From Akebia trifoliata (Eukaryota; Streptophyta; Magnoliopsida; Ranunculales; Lardizabalaceae): a stretch of 64,000 nt of DNA. Positions 28,101-40,100 of this stretch are shown piece after piece. The notes below the pieces were generated by a model. It searched no databases. It saw nothing but the letters and a program-made list of their open reading frames with translations, and was not told where the DNA came from. Position 1 is the first letter of the stretch. Each line of letters opens with the position of its first letter. Location of the stretch: NCBI GenBank assembly GCA_017979445.1, contig CM030710.1, positions 11,642,248 to 11,706,247 on the forward strand. Reading direction: 5' to 3'. The translations under genes and the position numbers were made by a program.

Positions 28101-31100
28101 TGAACCTCCATTGGAGGAATTATTATTCTAGCTGTCTATGTTGATGATATTATTGTAACATGTAGTGATCCTTATGGTATTGCCGTGTTCAAGAAGTTTT
28201 TTCAATAACAATTTCACACTAAAGATCTAGGAAAACTTTGATATTTCCTAGGCATTGAGGTGGTTAGATAAAGCAGTGGTATTAGTGTTTTTCAGCACAA
28301 ATATGTTTTGTATTTGCTTAAAGAGACTAGTATGTTGGGTTCAAAACCAATTGATATTCCCATGGATCCTAATACAAAACTTCTAGTAGACCAAAGAGAA
28401 TTGTTTGATGATCTAGGAAGATATAGGAGGTTGGTGGGGTAAGTTGAACTATTTAATTATCACTCGTACAGATATATCATTTGCAGTCAGTGTGATTAGT
28501 CAATTTATGGATGCACCTAATGGTGATTGGGCAGGCTCACCATCTGATAGAAGGTCAACTTCTAGTTAAAGTATGTTTCTTGGGGGTTATCTTGTTTCTT
28601 GGAAGAGCAAGAAACAAAATGTAGTGGCAAGGTCTAGTGTAGAAGCTGGATGTAGAGTAATGGCTTTGATAAAATGTGAATTGTTGTGGTTGAGGCAGTT
28701 CCTTTGTGTGTTGGGTTTCAATGTGAATCTTCCAATTAAACTTTATTGTGACAATTAGTCTACAGTTCATATTGCTTCTAGTCCTATGTCTCATGAGAGG
28801 ACGAAGCATATAGAAACAAATTGCCATTTTGTGAGAGATAAATGTGTGAAGTTAGAATACCAGTTGGCAGATGTGTTCGCTAAAGCTTTTAGTCATACTT
28901 GTGTTAATTTTATTTGTTCCAAGCTGGAATTATTTGATGTTTATTCTCCAGCTTGAGGGGGAGTGTTAGAGTCTATTTATTTATTATATGAAATATAAGG
29001 GCATTATTGTCCTTTCACCTTTATTAATATATTATGAAAGGAGTAGAGAAGGGAGAACACTCTACATAACACCTATGATCTTTTTGTAGACTGATCCGAA
29101 TCATATTCAAAGTAAATTTTGATTCCTAGACCTAGAATTAGGTGGCTAGTCCAAAACCCAAAAGATTCGAAATCAAATCTTCTCCCATGGATTGAGGCAC
29201 TTCTAATATAGTGTGCTTGCTGATGATTATGTGGAAGAGGGTAAGACTCCCTTGGAAACTACAATTGTCTAGTAGGAGTGATAGTCCAAGTAGACAAAAC
29301 CTCTTAAGAAGTGGATGACCAGATCACAATACCGTGCTCTCTTCTTAGCATCCATGAAAGTTGAACTTCTTTGATAGATGGTTGTAATCATATTTTTCAA
29401 AATCAAATCGTCGTATTGTAGTATGTAAAATAATCACAAATTTTATTCATGCATATATAATTAAAATGCAAAAACTTCAATACAATAGTCCCTACGAGTA
29501 ATGCATAAGTATTGGTATCTCTCATTCAATCGAAAATTTGAAGAAATGAAATTTCTTAATTAACCTTAGGACTATGTAAATTAATATTGGTGCAACTGAA
29601 GCATACACATTCAAGACAGTAGTTTTAAGATTACTTTTCAAAGAAATTAAGCAAGAGTTGGCCCCCCTTTTTTCTTCCGGAAAAGTTCTTGAATCTGAGT
29701 TCGTCTGATTTGTACATCAAAACTTGTAGATATCAATTTCACAAGTTTTTTTTTTATTCCTTAATAGTTTTTATTTATGAAGAAAGCAAAAGAAATATAG
29801 GTGCTATGTGTATGCATATATGCACAACATATGCTAATCCCCTATCACCACATATGCTATTGATAACATTGTATGATGCTTTGTACGTTTGTCCTTCACA
29901 TTTGAAGTTTTGCTTGGTGTATTCTTGGTATCTTGATCTTGCCACAAGTGCAAGTATTATATCTTATTTCATTGACATGAATTTAATTCAATTAATAGTT
30001 GGTTAAATAATTTACCAGTGGGTCCTGAGAAAATAAAATCCTCTGGTGGTCTCTCAAAGCTTTTATCTAAAATTGATTTGTAGCAGCATTAAGTTTTATT
30101 GAGGATCATTTATCCAACTAAAATATTTTCCTTGGTTGGTTTCATAACCTCTAGAATTTTGTTTTTTGTTTTTTTTGTGTGGCTTTTTGTTGTGTATGTT
30201 TCTAATTAAAATTCTCAACTTTGAAATGCGAGTTCAAATCGACATAGGCATTAGAAAAGATTAATGGACTGAGTCATTGTAATGCATTTAACTTGTTATC
30301 CTTAATCTTAACTTTTTTTTTTTTTTTTCTTTTCAAAACCCTTCTTCATCTGGTTACTATCGCATGTTAATTTGTTTGCAGTCTTCATTTGCACGTCATA
30401 TGTCCAGCCAAGGATTTGATACATGGATTCTTGAAGTTCGAGGTGCTGGGTTGAGTACACAGGGAGAGGGAGCGGTTGCCAACACAATCGAGCAACCTAT
30501 GAATAATGGCATTAAATCTGAGTTTCTAGAATCTGTTGATAAGGATTCCCTTAATGGAATTCTCTCCGCAGAAGCACAGTTGACTGTTAAACCCAGTTCT
30601 GTAGCTGAGGCCGAGACCTCCATTATCAAAGATATCAGGAGGGAGGTGGGGACAGTGTGGGATGACTCACAGTTGGTGACAGAGTTGACAGAAACTTTAA
30701 TGCGTTTGTCAGAAAGACTCTCGGGCTTTCTTAATGAAGGTCAATTAAGGGTCATGTCTGCTAAGTTATTTGATCAAATATCGAAACTATTAGAAGATGT
30801 TCAACTATCTGAACGTTTTAATGAGATCAGGGGAAAACTTTCAAGTTTGTTAGAAGCAAGGCAAAATTCTGCTATTGCTACCCAAATCAGGGATTTGAGT
30901 CAAAGGCTTGTTAATACTATTGAGGAAGGTCAAAGATCTGTTTCGCCACAGCTTTTTGATTTGCAAGAGCGTTTTTCTACAACGATAGATAATTTTCAGA
31001 AACAGCTTGACCTGATTGTCAAGTATGATTGGGACTTTGATAACTATCTGGAGGAAGATATTCCTGCTGCGGTGAGGTGACATTTCTTCATGTTAGAGTG

Positions 31101-34100
31101 CTATAAATATGATTAGCTTATTTCAAAAATCGATTCTTTCTTGATTTGACTTATTGGTTAGAACTTTTTTGTTTTACCAGAACTTGCATATGGAAATTGA
31201 TATTTCTAGATAAGTTTTTTTTTTTTAAAACTTCTTCAACATTGTTTTTGCCATGTAGTGTTTTGGGATGAAGTGGGAATGACAAAATTTCTTTGGAAGA
31301 TGTGAAAACTTCATCATCATCATCAAACCTTATCCCAAAAATTAGCAGCAGATTTTGTTTTCCTCTGCAATAGCATGCAACTCTTATAAGTTTTAAAAGT
31401 TCTTGTGGGATCAGGTGTCCCCATTGTCCCCCCTGTAAATTCACCCCTGTTTGGCTGTGAAAGTTTCTATGTTATATATTTCATTATCTATATAGTATAT
31501 GCTTACATGACTGACTATCCCTCTAGAAATGTAGATAACAATCTCCATTGTTGATTAATGTAGATGAAATACATAAGGGATCAATGCAACCCAAAGGATG
31601 GTAAATTGCTAGCAATTGGTCATTCCATGGGAGGGATCTTGCTATACGCGATGCTGTCACGATATGGTAAGATGCTACCCTTTCTCATATACATTCTTTT
31701 AATGTGTTTTTTGTTTGTCCTCCGATTTTTCACCTTTTGTGTACTTAGTTTTCATCTTACAATTAATTGCTTTCACTCTGATTTTCTTTTATTATTACTA
31801 ATATTTGTTAAAAAAAACAAGATTTAAAATTAAAACTCAATATTTGAGTAGATTCTATTTTACGAATCTATTTTGTTTGATTTGTACCTAATCAAACTTG
31901 TTGCTGATCTTTAGTAGGTCCAATTACTTTTGTTTTGGAGCTTTGTGGAGAATTTTAGGTTTTGGGTTATCATTTTTTGGAATTTTTTTTACCCAAATCC
32001 TTTTTACCTATCTCTAGCCCTTGTTTTTAATCTACAGAATCCAAGAGCCTTATCCCGTCTTCTCTTTCTGATTCTATCACCAACTTTAAGTTTAATGGTG
32101 ATACTTTATTTGCTTGGTCTCGAGTGGTCAAGTTATACATTGAGGTCGATTGAAGATGTGATATCTTAGTTAAAATACCCAAATCCTCTTCTTGGATCTA
32201 TTGAGGTTGACAAATGGGAGACAAATAATTGTAATATGTTGGGATGGATCCTAAATTCCATAGAGCATCAATTTGCAACACATACATTTTTTACGAGATT
32301 GTTCAAGAGTTTGGGATTCTCTTACCTAGTGATGCAAAAACATCCTAGGTGTGGAGCATCTCCACACTAAGCTGGGTGGGTCCTGCCTCTAGTGCTGGAA
32401 CCTTGGGCTATGGGATAAAAGGATTGAATTAAAATAGGATATCTTAGTGGAAATACTGTAAGCCTTTTCTTGTATCTATTGAGGTTGACAAATGGAGACA
32501 AATAATTGTATAATGTTGTGATGGATCCTAAATTCCATAAAGCGTCAATGTGCAACATCTATATTTTTTACGATAGTTTCAGAGTTTGGGAAGCTCTTAC
32601 CCAATGATACAAGAGCATCCTATATGTGGAGCATCCCCGCACTAAGGTGGGTCCCACCTCGATTGACTAGAACCCTGGCTCTGGGATAAAAAGATTGATT
32701 CAACCTTTTCCATCAGTCGTGGCTTTTTGGATAAATGGTTTAGTCTTTTTACGTCAAATGATATCAGAGCATGAGGTGTTGAGTTTGGGACTGATGCAAG
32801 AGCATCCTAGGTGTGGAGCATTCCCACATTGAGGTGCATCCTGCTTGAATTGACTGGAACCCTGGGCTATGCGATAAAGGGATTGATTCCACCTTTCCCA
32901 TCAGTCGCAACTTTTGAGATAAATAATTGGGTCTCGCAAACCCCAAGTCTAGTATTCATTGGGAAAGATTTAATTTTGAAATTCAATAACTAGGTTTGCT
33001 TTGGATTATAGTTTTCTAACCAAATCCATTGTAATTGAAGTGCCTACTTAGCTAAATTGGTAAGATGTATGTACTGTGTTGTTCCCACGTCCTAGGTTCA
33101 AACCCCCCTTGAACCCAATTTCTCACTTTTTTTTATGGGTACGTTGGACTGGAACCCATGACCTCAAAGTTGCTTTACAATGTGTCAAACCAACTGAGCT
33201 ATGGGTCCAAGTCGAACCCAACACCTTCCTATCTACTAAACCTTTACCTAGAGAAAAACCCCCAAAGAAGTTCGATTCTCTTGATGAAAAAGCCATTGAG
33301 GTTTGGGAACAATAAGGTGCTCAAATTGTTACTTGGTTGTGGAACAGTATGGAGCCGCAGATTAATGCTAGCTTTATGTTTTTGGATATTGCGAAGGAGA
33401 TTTGGGAATGAGTGAGGCATATGTATTCGGGGTCCATTTATATTGCCCAGTGTTGTCAAATGCGATCGCATATGCTATTTTCTATGAGTTACAAAAGTAT
33501 GCAATGGCATATGCAATCGGATAATGTAATATGCGATGACATGTTACTCAATGGGCAATGATTTGACTATTGGAGCATGTAATTCAAGTTTTTTTTAATC
33601 TATCTTCTCCAACAATTACCTTATTTCCACTCCCTATTCATGCATTATTGTAAGCTGTTTCTTTTATTCTTTTACTCGCATATATTCTCTTTAAATCTTA
33701 TTTTTACTTTATTTTTTCAAAATATTGATTTTATGCATTCTAACATAAGATCATAATATCCAATGATTAAACTATTAAAGCAGAATCCACATTAATTATC
33801 TAGAACTAGAACTAGAACTAGAACTTGATAATTAAAGTAGGCCACCTTCGTATCATGAATAATTTATATATTATTGACTATTTAGCTTCTTGTGTTCTTT
33901 TATTTTTGTTACTAAATGACTAAATGTAATCCATTTTATTCAATTAGAAAAATGAGTGCTATCCAAAATCCAAATATATTGTTATAGGTTTGTTTTTATT
34001 TTCTTATATTTTTCTGGTTTTTTAAACATTTTCCCCCTTTTTTCTTATTTTTTACTGTTTTTATATGTTTTTTTGACATAAAAAATATTTTGTGCAATAT

Positions 34101-37100
34101 GCAACCCCATATGCTGGTCACATCTGCTATTTGATAACATGGATATAACCCGAATTTATGAGATCACTCCTTAGGATTTCTTTTTACAACATGATGATAA
34201 AACTCTAGATTAGACCTTCACTTCATTGATGTGTATGCGTGAAGCGCTGAATCAATATCAATCCATTTGTAGTGATATCCTTCAAATGCAGAAGCAAATA
34301 GAGGTTATGAATGTTATTCTTCTTCTTTCATCCCTCTGATCAGAGTATGATGCAGTCAAGTCTCAGATTTTAGGAAGTCCTGATCTTCCTTTCTTGATAG
34401 ATGTTTTCTCCAGGCTAAAGAGGGTAACACTACCAGACAGAGCTAGCCAATCTATGAGTGATCGCTCTACTTTAGCTACTATTCGAGATCGTGGTGGTCG
34501 TGGTCACAAAGGTAGTCGTAGGGGACATGGTGGTGGTCGTGGAGGTAGAAGTGGTAGTAGAGATTCAGGGGGAGACCGTGATGGTTTTGAAACTTAAAAG
34601 TGTACCCATTGTGGTAAGGATGGGCACACTATTGACTTTTGTTGGGATCTTCATGTTAGACCAATTATCCCTCAGGCCTCATTATCTTTAGTTCATGATG
34701 TTGTTCAATTTACTATTTCATTAGACCAAAGTATAGAGAAGGAATCCATTATCCTTTTCAAAAGGAGTATGACAAACTAGTTTCCAACTTTTCAACTAAT
34801 GTTATTTTAGCCCAGACAAGTACGGTATCCACTTGTTTATTATGAGCCACTGGATCATTGATTCTGGTGCATTAGATTATATGATAAGTAATTCTCACCT
34901 GCTATCATCTAATTCTCCATCTTCTTGTCAAAACGTTAAATTAGCTGATAAAGTTGTTGAGTTAGGAACTTCACAATCCATTTCTAGTCTTCCTTTGTCC
35001 TCAATATTTTATGTTCTTAAATTTCCATTTAGTTTTCTTTCTGTGGGTCAACTTACAAATAAATTGGATTGTTCAACGACATTTTTCCCTTTTCACTGTG
35101 TTTTAGGATCTTAAGATGAAGAAGATGATTGGTGGTAGGCGTGAAGTAGATGGTTTGTATCTTCTCGACAATACTCTAGTCCCAACAGCTCTTCATTCAT
35201 CTCTAGCATCTTTTAGTGGCATTGTCGACTTGTTATCCTTCTCATCATGTTTTACGGAGTCAAGTTTTTTACTTTAAATAAAGTCTTCACACTTAATTGT
35301 GAAGCGTGTCAGTTTAGCAAACAGCATCGAATGTCTTTTGCACTTGATGTGAGTCCAGTTCTTTTCGTTTGGTACATTTTGATGTATGGGTCCTTCCACC
35401 ACTACTAATTGTTTAGGTATTAAATATTTGTTATTTTGTGGATGACTATTCAAGGATGACTTAGTTATTTTTAATGAAAGATTGTTCTGAGTTGTTTACT
35501 ATATTTTAGCAGTTTCATATGGAAAATCGAATTGAATTTGGTATTTCTTTATGCATTTTATGTTTTGATAATGTTACATAATTTTTTTGGTCATTATACT
35601 ATTTATTTGTAGTCTCACGGAATCATCCATCAATCATCTTGTGTTCATACCCCTCAACAAAATGGGGTACTTAAACGTAAAAATCGCCTCTTCTTGAGGT
35701 TGCTTGTGCCTTAATGTTTCAGATGAAGGTTCCTAAATATGATTGGAGTGAGGCTGTGTTTACTGCTTGTCATGTCATCAACCGTATGCCTATTGTTGTT
35801 CTTGATGGTAGTTCTCCACATCAAATCTTATTTCCTAATCGTCCTATTTTTCATCTTCTTTGTGTTATTGAGTGTCTGTTTTGTTCATCACTTGGGTTTT
35901 GGTTCGTGACAAATTAGATCCCAAGAGTTTGAAATGTGTGTTTCTTGGGTTCTCTCTTACCCAAAAGGGTTATCGGTGTTTTAGTCCCGCATTACTCAAA
36001 CACTTTGTCTGTGCTAATGTTATATTTTCTGAGTCTACACCATACTTCTCTACTAGGTCATCTATTGATACTACATTTGGGAGTGTTCTTTTACCTATTC
36101 CTATTTCTAAACCCAGCCTTGCTTTACAGCTTCGAGTTTATCATAGGAGGACCACTGGGAGGATCACTATTGCACTGCTAACCCTAACTTTTTTGTTGTC
36201 TGAAGATCCATCCACCTCCTGTACCGATATCTCCTTCTGTAGAGGCAAAAGATATTCCTTCATCTTTTAGTGAATTGTCCATCGTTATTCACAAAGGTAC
36301 TCATTCTTGTGTTACTAGACATCTTATCTTTAATTTTGTTTTTTTTTATATTTCGTTGCCTTTTTTAATGTTTTCTTTTATTTCCACTGTCTCTTTTGTT
36401 TCTATTCCTAAGAATCTACAAGATGCCTTATCCCATCTAGAGGATAGCTATGGTTGATGGGATAGATGCTCTACATCATAATGATACTTGGTCTCTGATT
36501 TCTCTTCTTCCTGGAAAGCATGTTGTTGGTTGTAGGTGCGTCTACGTTATTAAATTTCATCTTGATGGTACCGTTGATAGATTGAAAGTTCGGTTAGTTG
36601 CTAAGGGATACACATAGACTTATGGAGTTGAGTATGCTGATACTTTATTTCTAGTTGTGACAATTACTTCATTTCGGGTGTTGATTGCATTAGTTGTTAT
36701 GTTTGATTGGCCCTTGTATTAGTTAGATATTAAAAATGCCTTCCTACATGGTGATTTACATGAGGAAGTATATGCGGAACAAGCATTGGGGTTCGTTGCT
36801 TTGGGGGAGATTGGGAAAGTGTGTAAGCTTCGGAAAGCAATCTATGGTTTGAAGTAATCTCCATGGGCATGGTTTGATAAGTTCAATGATACGGTTCTTG
36901 CATTTGAGATGATGTGGTGTTTGACAAATCATTTAGTTTTCCATCAGAAAACTAAAAAGGGGTATGTGTTGCTGGTAGCTTATGTTGATGACATTGTATT
37001 GACTGGTAGTGATGCTGATGGGATACATATGTTGAAGTTTTATCTTCAACAACAATTTCATACCAAGGAATTGGAAAAATTGAGGTATTTCCTTTTCCTT

Positions 37101-40100
37101 GGTATTGAGGTGAGTCGTTCAAGTTGTGGTATTAGTCTCTCTCAGAGGAAGTGTGTGCTAGATTCTTTAGAAGAGACAGGGTTACTTGGGTCCAAATCAG
37201 TGAGTACCCCCATCGATCAGAAGTTGAAACTTACAACTGAACATTGAGATATGTTTGATGATCCTAGCTGATACAGTAAATTAGTTAGAAGTTGAATTAC
37301 GTCACCTTCACAAGATTAGACATCTCACAAGTTCTTACCATTGTGAGTTAGTTTATGGAAGCACCTAGGATGCCACACTAGGTAGCTATTCAACGTATTA
37401 TGAGGTACCTGAAGGGATCTCTAGGATGTGAGTTGTTGTACAAGCCTAATGGTTATACTTGGATTGAGGGATATACAAATGTAGATTGGGCTGATTCTCC
37501 CTCAGACAGGAGGTCTACCACTAGTTATTGTACCTTCATAAGAGGTAATCTTGTATCATGGAAAGCAAGAAGCAAACAATTGTGGCCAGTTCAAGTGCAA
37601 AAGTTGAATATAGAGCTATGTCTCATACTTCTTTCGAACTTATTTGGTTGAGACATTTTTTTCCAGGAAATTGATTTCACTAGAAACACTTATGAGTCTT
37701 ATGTGATAACTAGACAACCATGCATATAGCTTCCAATCTGGTGTTTCACAAGCGGATGAAGCATATCAAGGTGGACTGTCATTTTGTTTGTCAGAAGCAA
37801 ATGAGTGGTGAAATTGCCACAACGTATGCCAAATCCGAAGATCAACTTGTTGATCTGGTTACTAAATTGTTGGGAAGTGATAGGGTTACTTTTCAATGTA
37901 ACAAGCTGGGATTATATGTATATTCTCTAGCTTGAGGGGGAGTGTTAGATATATCAGTATTTTATATGTGCCATAAAGGCATCTTTTTAATTTCATTTGT
38001 TTTTTAGTTTTATATATACCTCGGGTCATAGTGAGAGAGTCAAGTTCGACTCCTCCCACTTTCTCCCTTCTTTTCTTCTTCTCTAAACCCTAATATGATC
38101 TTCTACATAGATAAAGATAATTGATTTCTCATCTGGTCTGATAAAAAAGCTACCTACACCAAAAGTGAGTCATTCCAAAACATCCATATCTTGCTCGAAC
38201 AGTTCACCAAGCAATTCATTATGCTTCTAATCTTGCACCAAGAATGTGTTGTTTAGGAGTCTTGAATTTGTCATCATCGTCATCTTCATCTTAAGTCCAA
38301 GGGGAAGTTCTTACTAAGTGAGTCAGCAAGCTAGATAATGATCTCTTGCTCAAAATGCTGTTTTGATTTTGATGTTAAATTGTATATTTATAGAAGCACA
38401 TTGTAACATTCAACTTGGAATACTAGAAGCACTAGGCTGATTGTTGGGAAAGTCCTTTATTTTTTCTCTAGGGCATAAAATGGGTCAGATTTTATCCGAA
38501 ATTCGGGTGATCTGATCCAAATTTAGTGGGTTTGGTTCCTTGGAGTATATTCGAATAAAAAATGGGTTGATGTCCCTTGACCCGACTCAGATCCGGGTTG
38601 GATATAGATCCATCCCTGTATACGCCTAGATCTGAATGATCTATTGCTTTGAAAATTATATTTTTATACTTTTCAAGATATCTTTTTCTTACTACTTTAA
38701 TATAACATGAATTCTTATAAAATAAAAGAATTATAATGGTAAAACAGAATAGTATAGCAATTATAAAAGAAATATAGCAAAAAAAAAAAAAGTTGATCGG
38801 TTCGAAATTATCCGGCCCAAATCAAGTAATCCAGTCGGGTCGGGTCCGGATAAAAAAAATTGGATATGGATCTGGAAATTCTCATATTCGACTTGAACCT
38901 GACCTGTTTCAAGCCCTACTTGTCTCGCCCATGCTTGTGTATAAATGCAATGGCCAGCTTTTTTTTTGTGTGGGTTTTATCCGTTTCTCATGTTACTTTG
39001 AGAATAATTTTACAATAGATAATTTGATATGTTATTTCGGTTTCATTTACATTTTCTTTGTCTTATGTTCTAATGTATTTCATTTTGGAAGGTTTTGAAG
39101 GAAGAAATTCTGGATTGGCAGCCATTGTTACTTTGGCATCATCTCTTGATTACTCATCTTCACGATCTTCACTTAAACTGCTATTGCCACTTGTAAGTGG
39201 AACTACTCATGCCAGCTTTTGTTGCCTCAGTCCACAATTTTGTTAATTTTAAGTAGAGTAACATTTTGTTTAAATTTTAAACTCCAGTTCACCATATCAC
39301 GCAGGCAGATCCAGCTCAGGCTCTTAATGTTCCTGTTGTTCCGTTAGGGGCATTACTGTCAGCTGCTTATCCTCTTACCTCTCGTCCTCCTTATGCTTTG
39401 GCTTGGCTTAATAGTCAAATTTCAGCTGAGGACATGATGCATCCTGAATTGCTCGAAAAACTTGTTTTGAACAATTTTTGTAAGTATTGATTGACTTCTT
39501 GACCTAATGACTTTGGATCATATGTTGTTTTCCAATTTCTCATAGTAAGGTGTTTACTTTGCTTAGGGCATAAATGGGTTGGATTTTATCCAAAATCCAA
39601 GTGATCTGAATCTGAATTTAGCGGGTTTGAACCCTTTTAGTAGACCCGAAAAAATATGGGTTGATATCCCTTGATCCAAGTTGGATCTGGGTCAGATACG
39701 GATCATCCCTATATCTGTCTTGATCCAAATGATATATTGCGTTGAAAATATATTTTTATGTTTTTCAGAATATTTTTTTTCTACTACTTAAATATAACTT
39801 GAATTCTTGTGAAATAAAAGAATTATAATAGTAAATAGAATAGTATAGCAATTAGATAAGAAACATAGCAAAAAAGTTGAACAGTCTGAAATTATCTGAC
39901 CTGAATCAAGTAATTCGGTTAGGTCAGATCCGGATCTGGATTTAGTAAAAGAAAAATGGTTCGGATGTGGTTTTGACTAGTAAGATCCAAGTCAGATTCG
40001 GATATGGATATCGATATACTCAGATCCGGCTTCCAACCCATTTTAAGCCCTACTTTGCATCTGGATGGACTAGGAGACACTAAAAGATACATGCATTTAT

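Larger units (their letters stand above)
12679..29071 (+). mobile_element. Element A: outermost Ty1/Copia LTR retrotransposon of intron 2
   Basis: LTRs beginning TGTTAGA and ending ACATAACA bound the element, and the 5-bp TSD CCTAT flanks it (12674-12678 and 29072-29076). A tRNA-iMet-like PBS (12842) and a polypurine tract (CTTGAGGGGGAG, 28952-28963) have the expected positions. The order gag, protease, integrase, RT, RNase H is Copia type. Element B interrupts it at 15429-27156. Without nested inserts the interior would be about 4.3 kb. All coding parts carry stops and frameshifts. Confidence 0.92.
33235..38107 (+). mobile_element. Element E: decayed Ty1/Copia element in intron 4
   Basis: Gag to RNase H in Copia order, followed by polypurine tract CTTGAGGGGGAG and a 3' LTR from 37943 (TGTTAGATATATCAG, ending near TTCTACATA at about 38107). 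The LTR has A-like ends, so E is a relative of A. No matching 5' LTR was found upstream; the 5' end seems lost or scrambled with the relics at 32-33 kb. The left boundary is therefore approximate. Confidence 0.75.

Noticed and set aside
30364..31080. 238-residue frame beginning MLICLQSS as a separate gene
   Set aside because: The first residues come from intron 2. The acceptor at 30381 and the match to the hydrolase show it is exon 3, and the terminal stop lies in intron 3.
33147..33210. Minus-strand functional tRNA gene
   Set aside because: D- and T-arm-like boxes exist but the acceptor stem does not pair and no clear anticodon arm is seen; better read as a SINE head.
34394..34691. Gly/Arg/Val-rich frames as a small RNA-binding gene
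   Set aside because: Part of element E gag just before its zinc knuckle; the alternative frame is a shadow.
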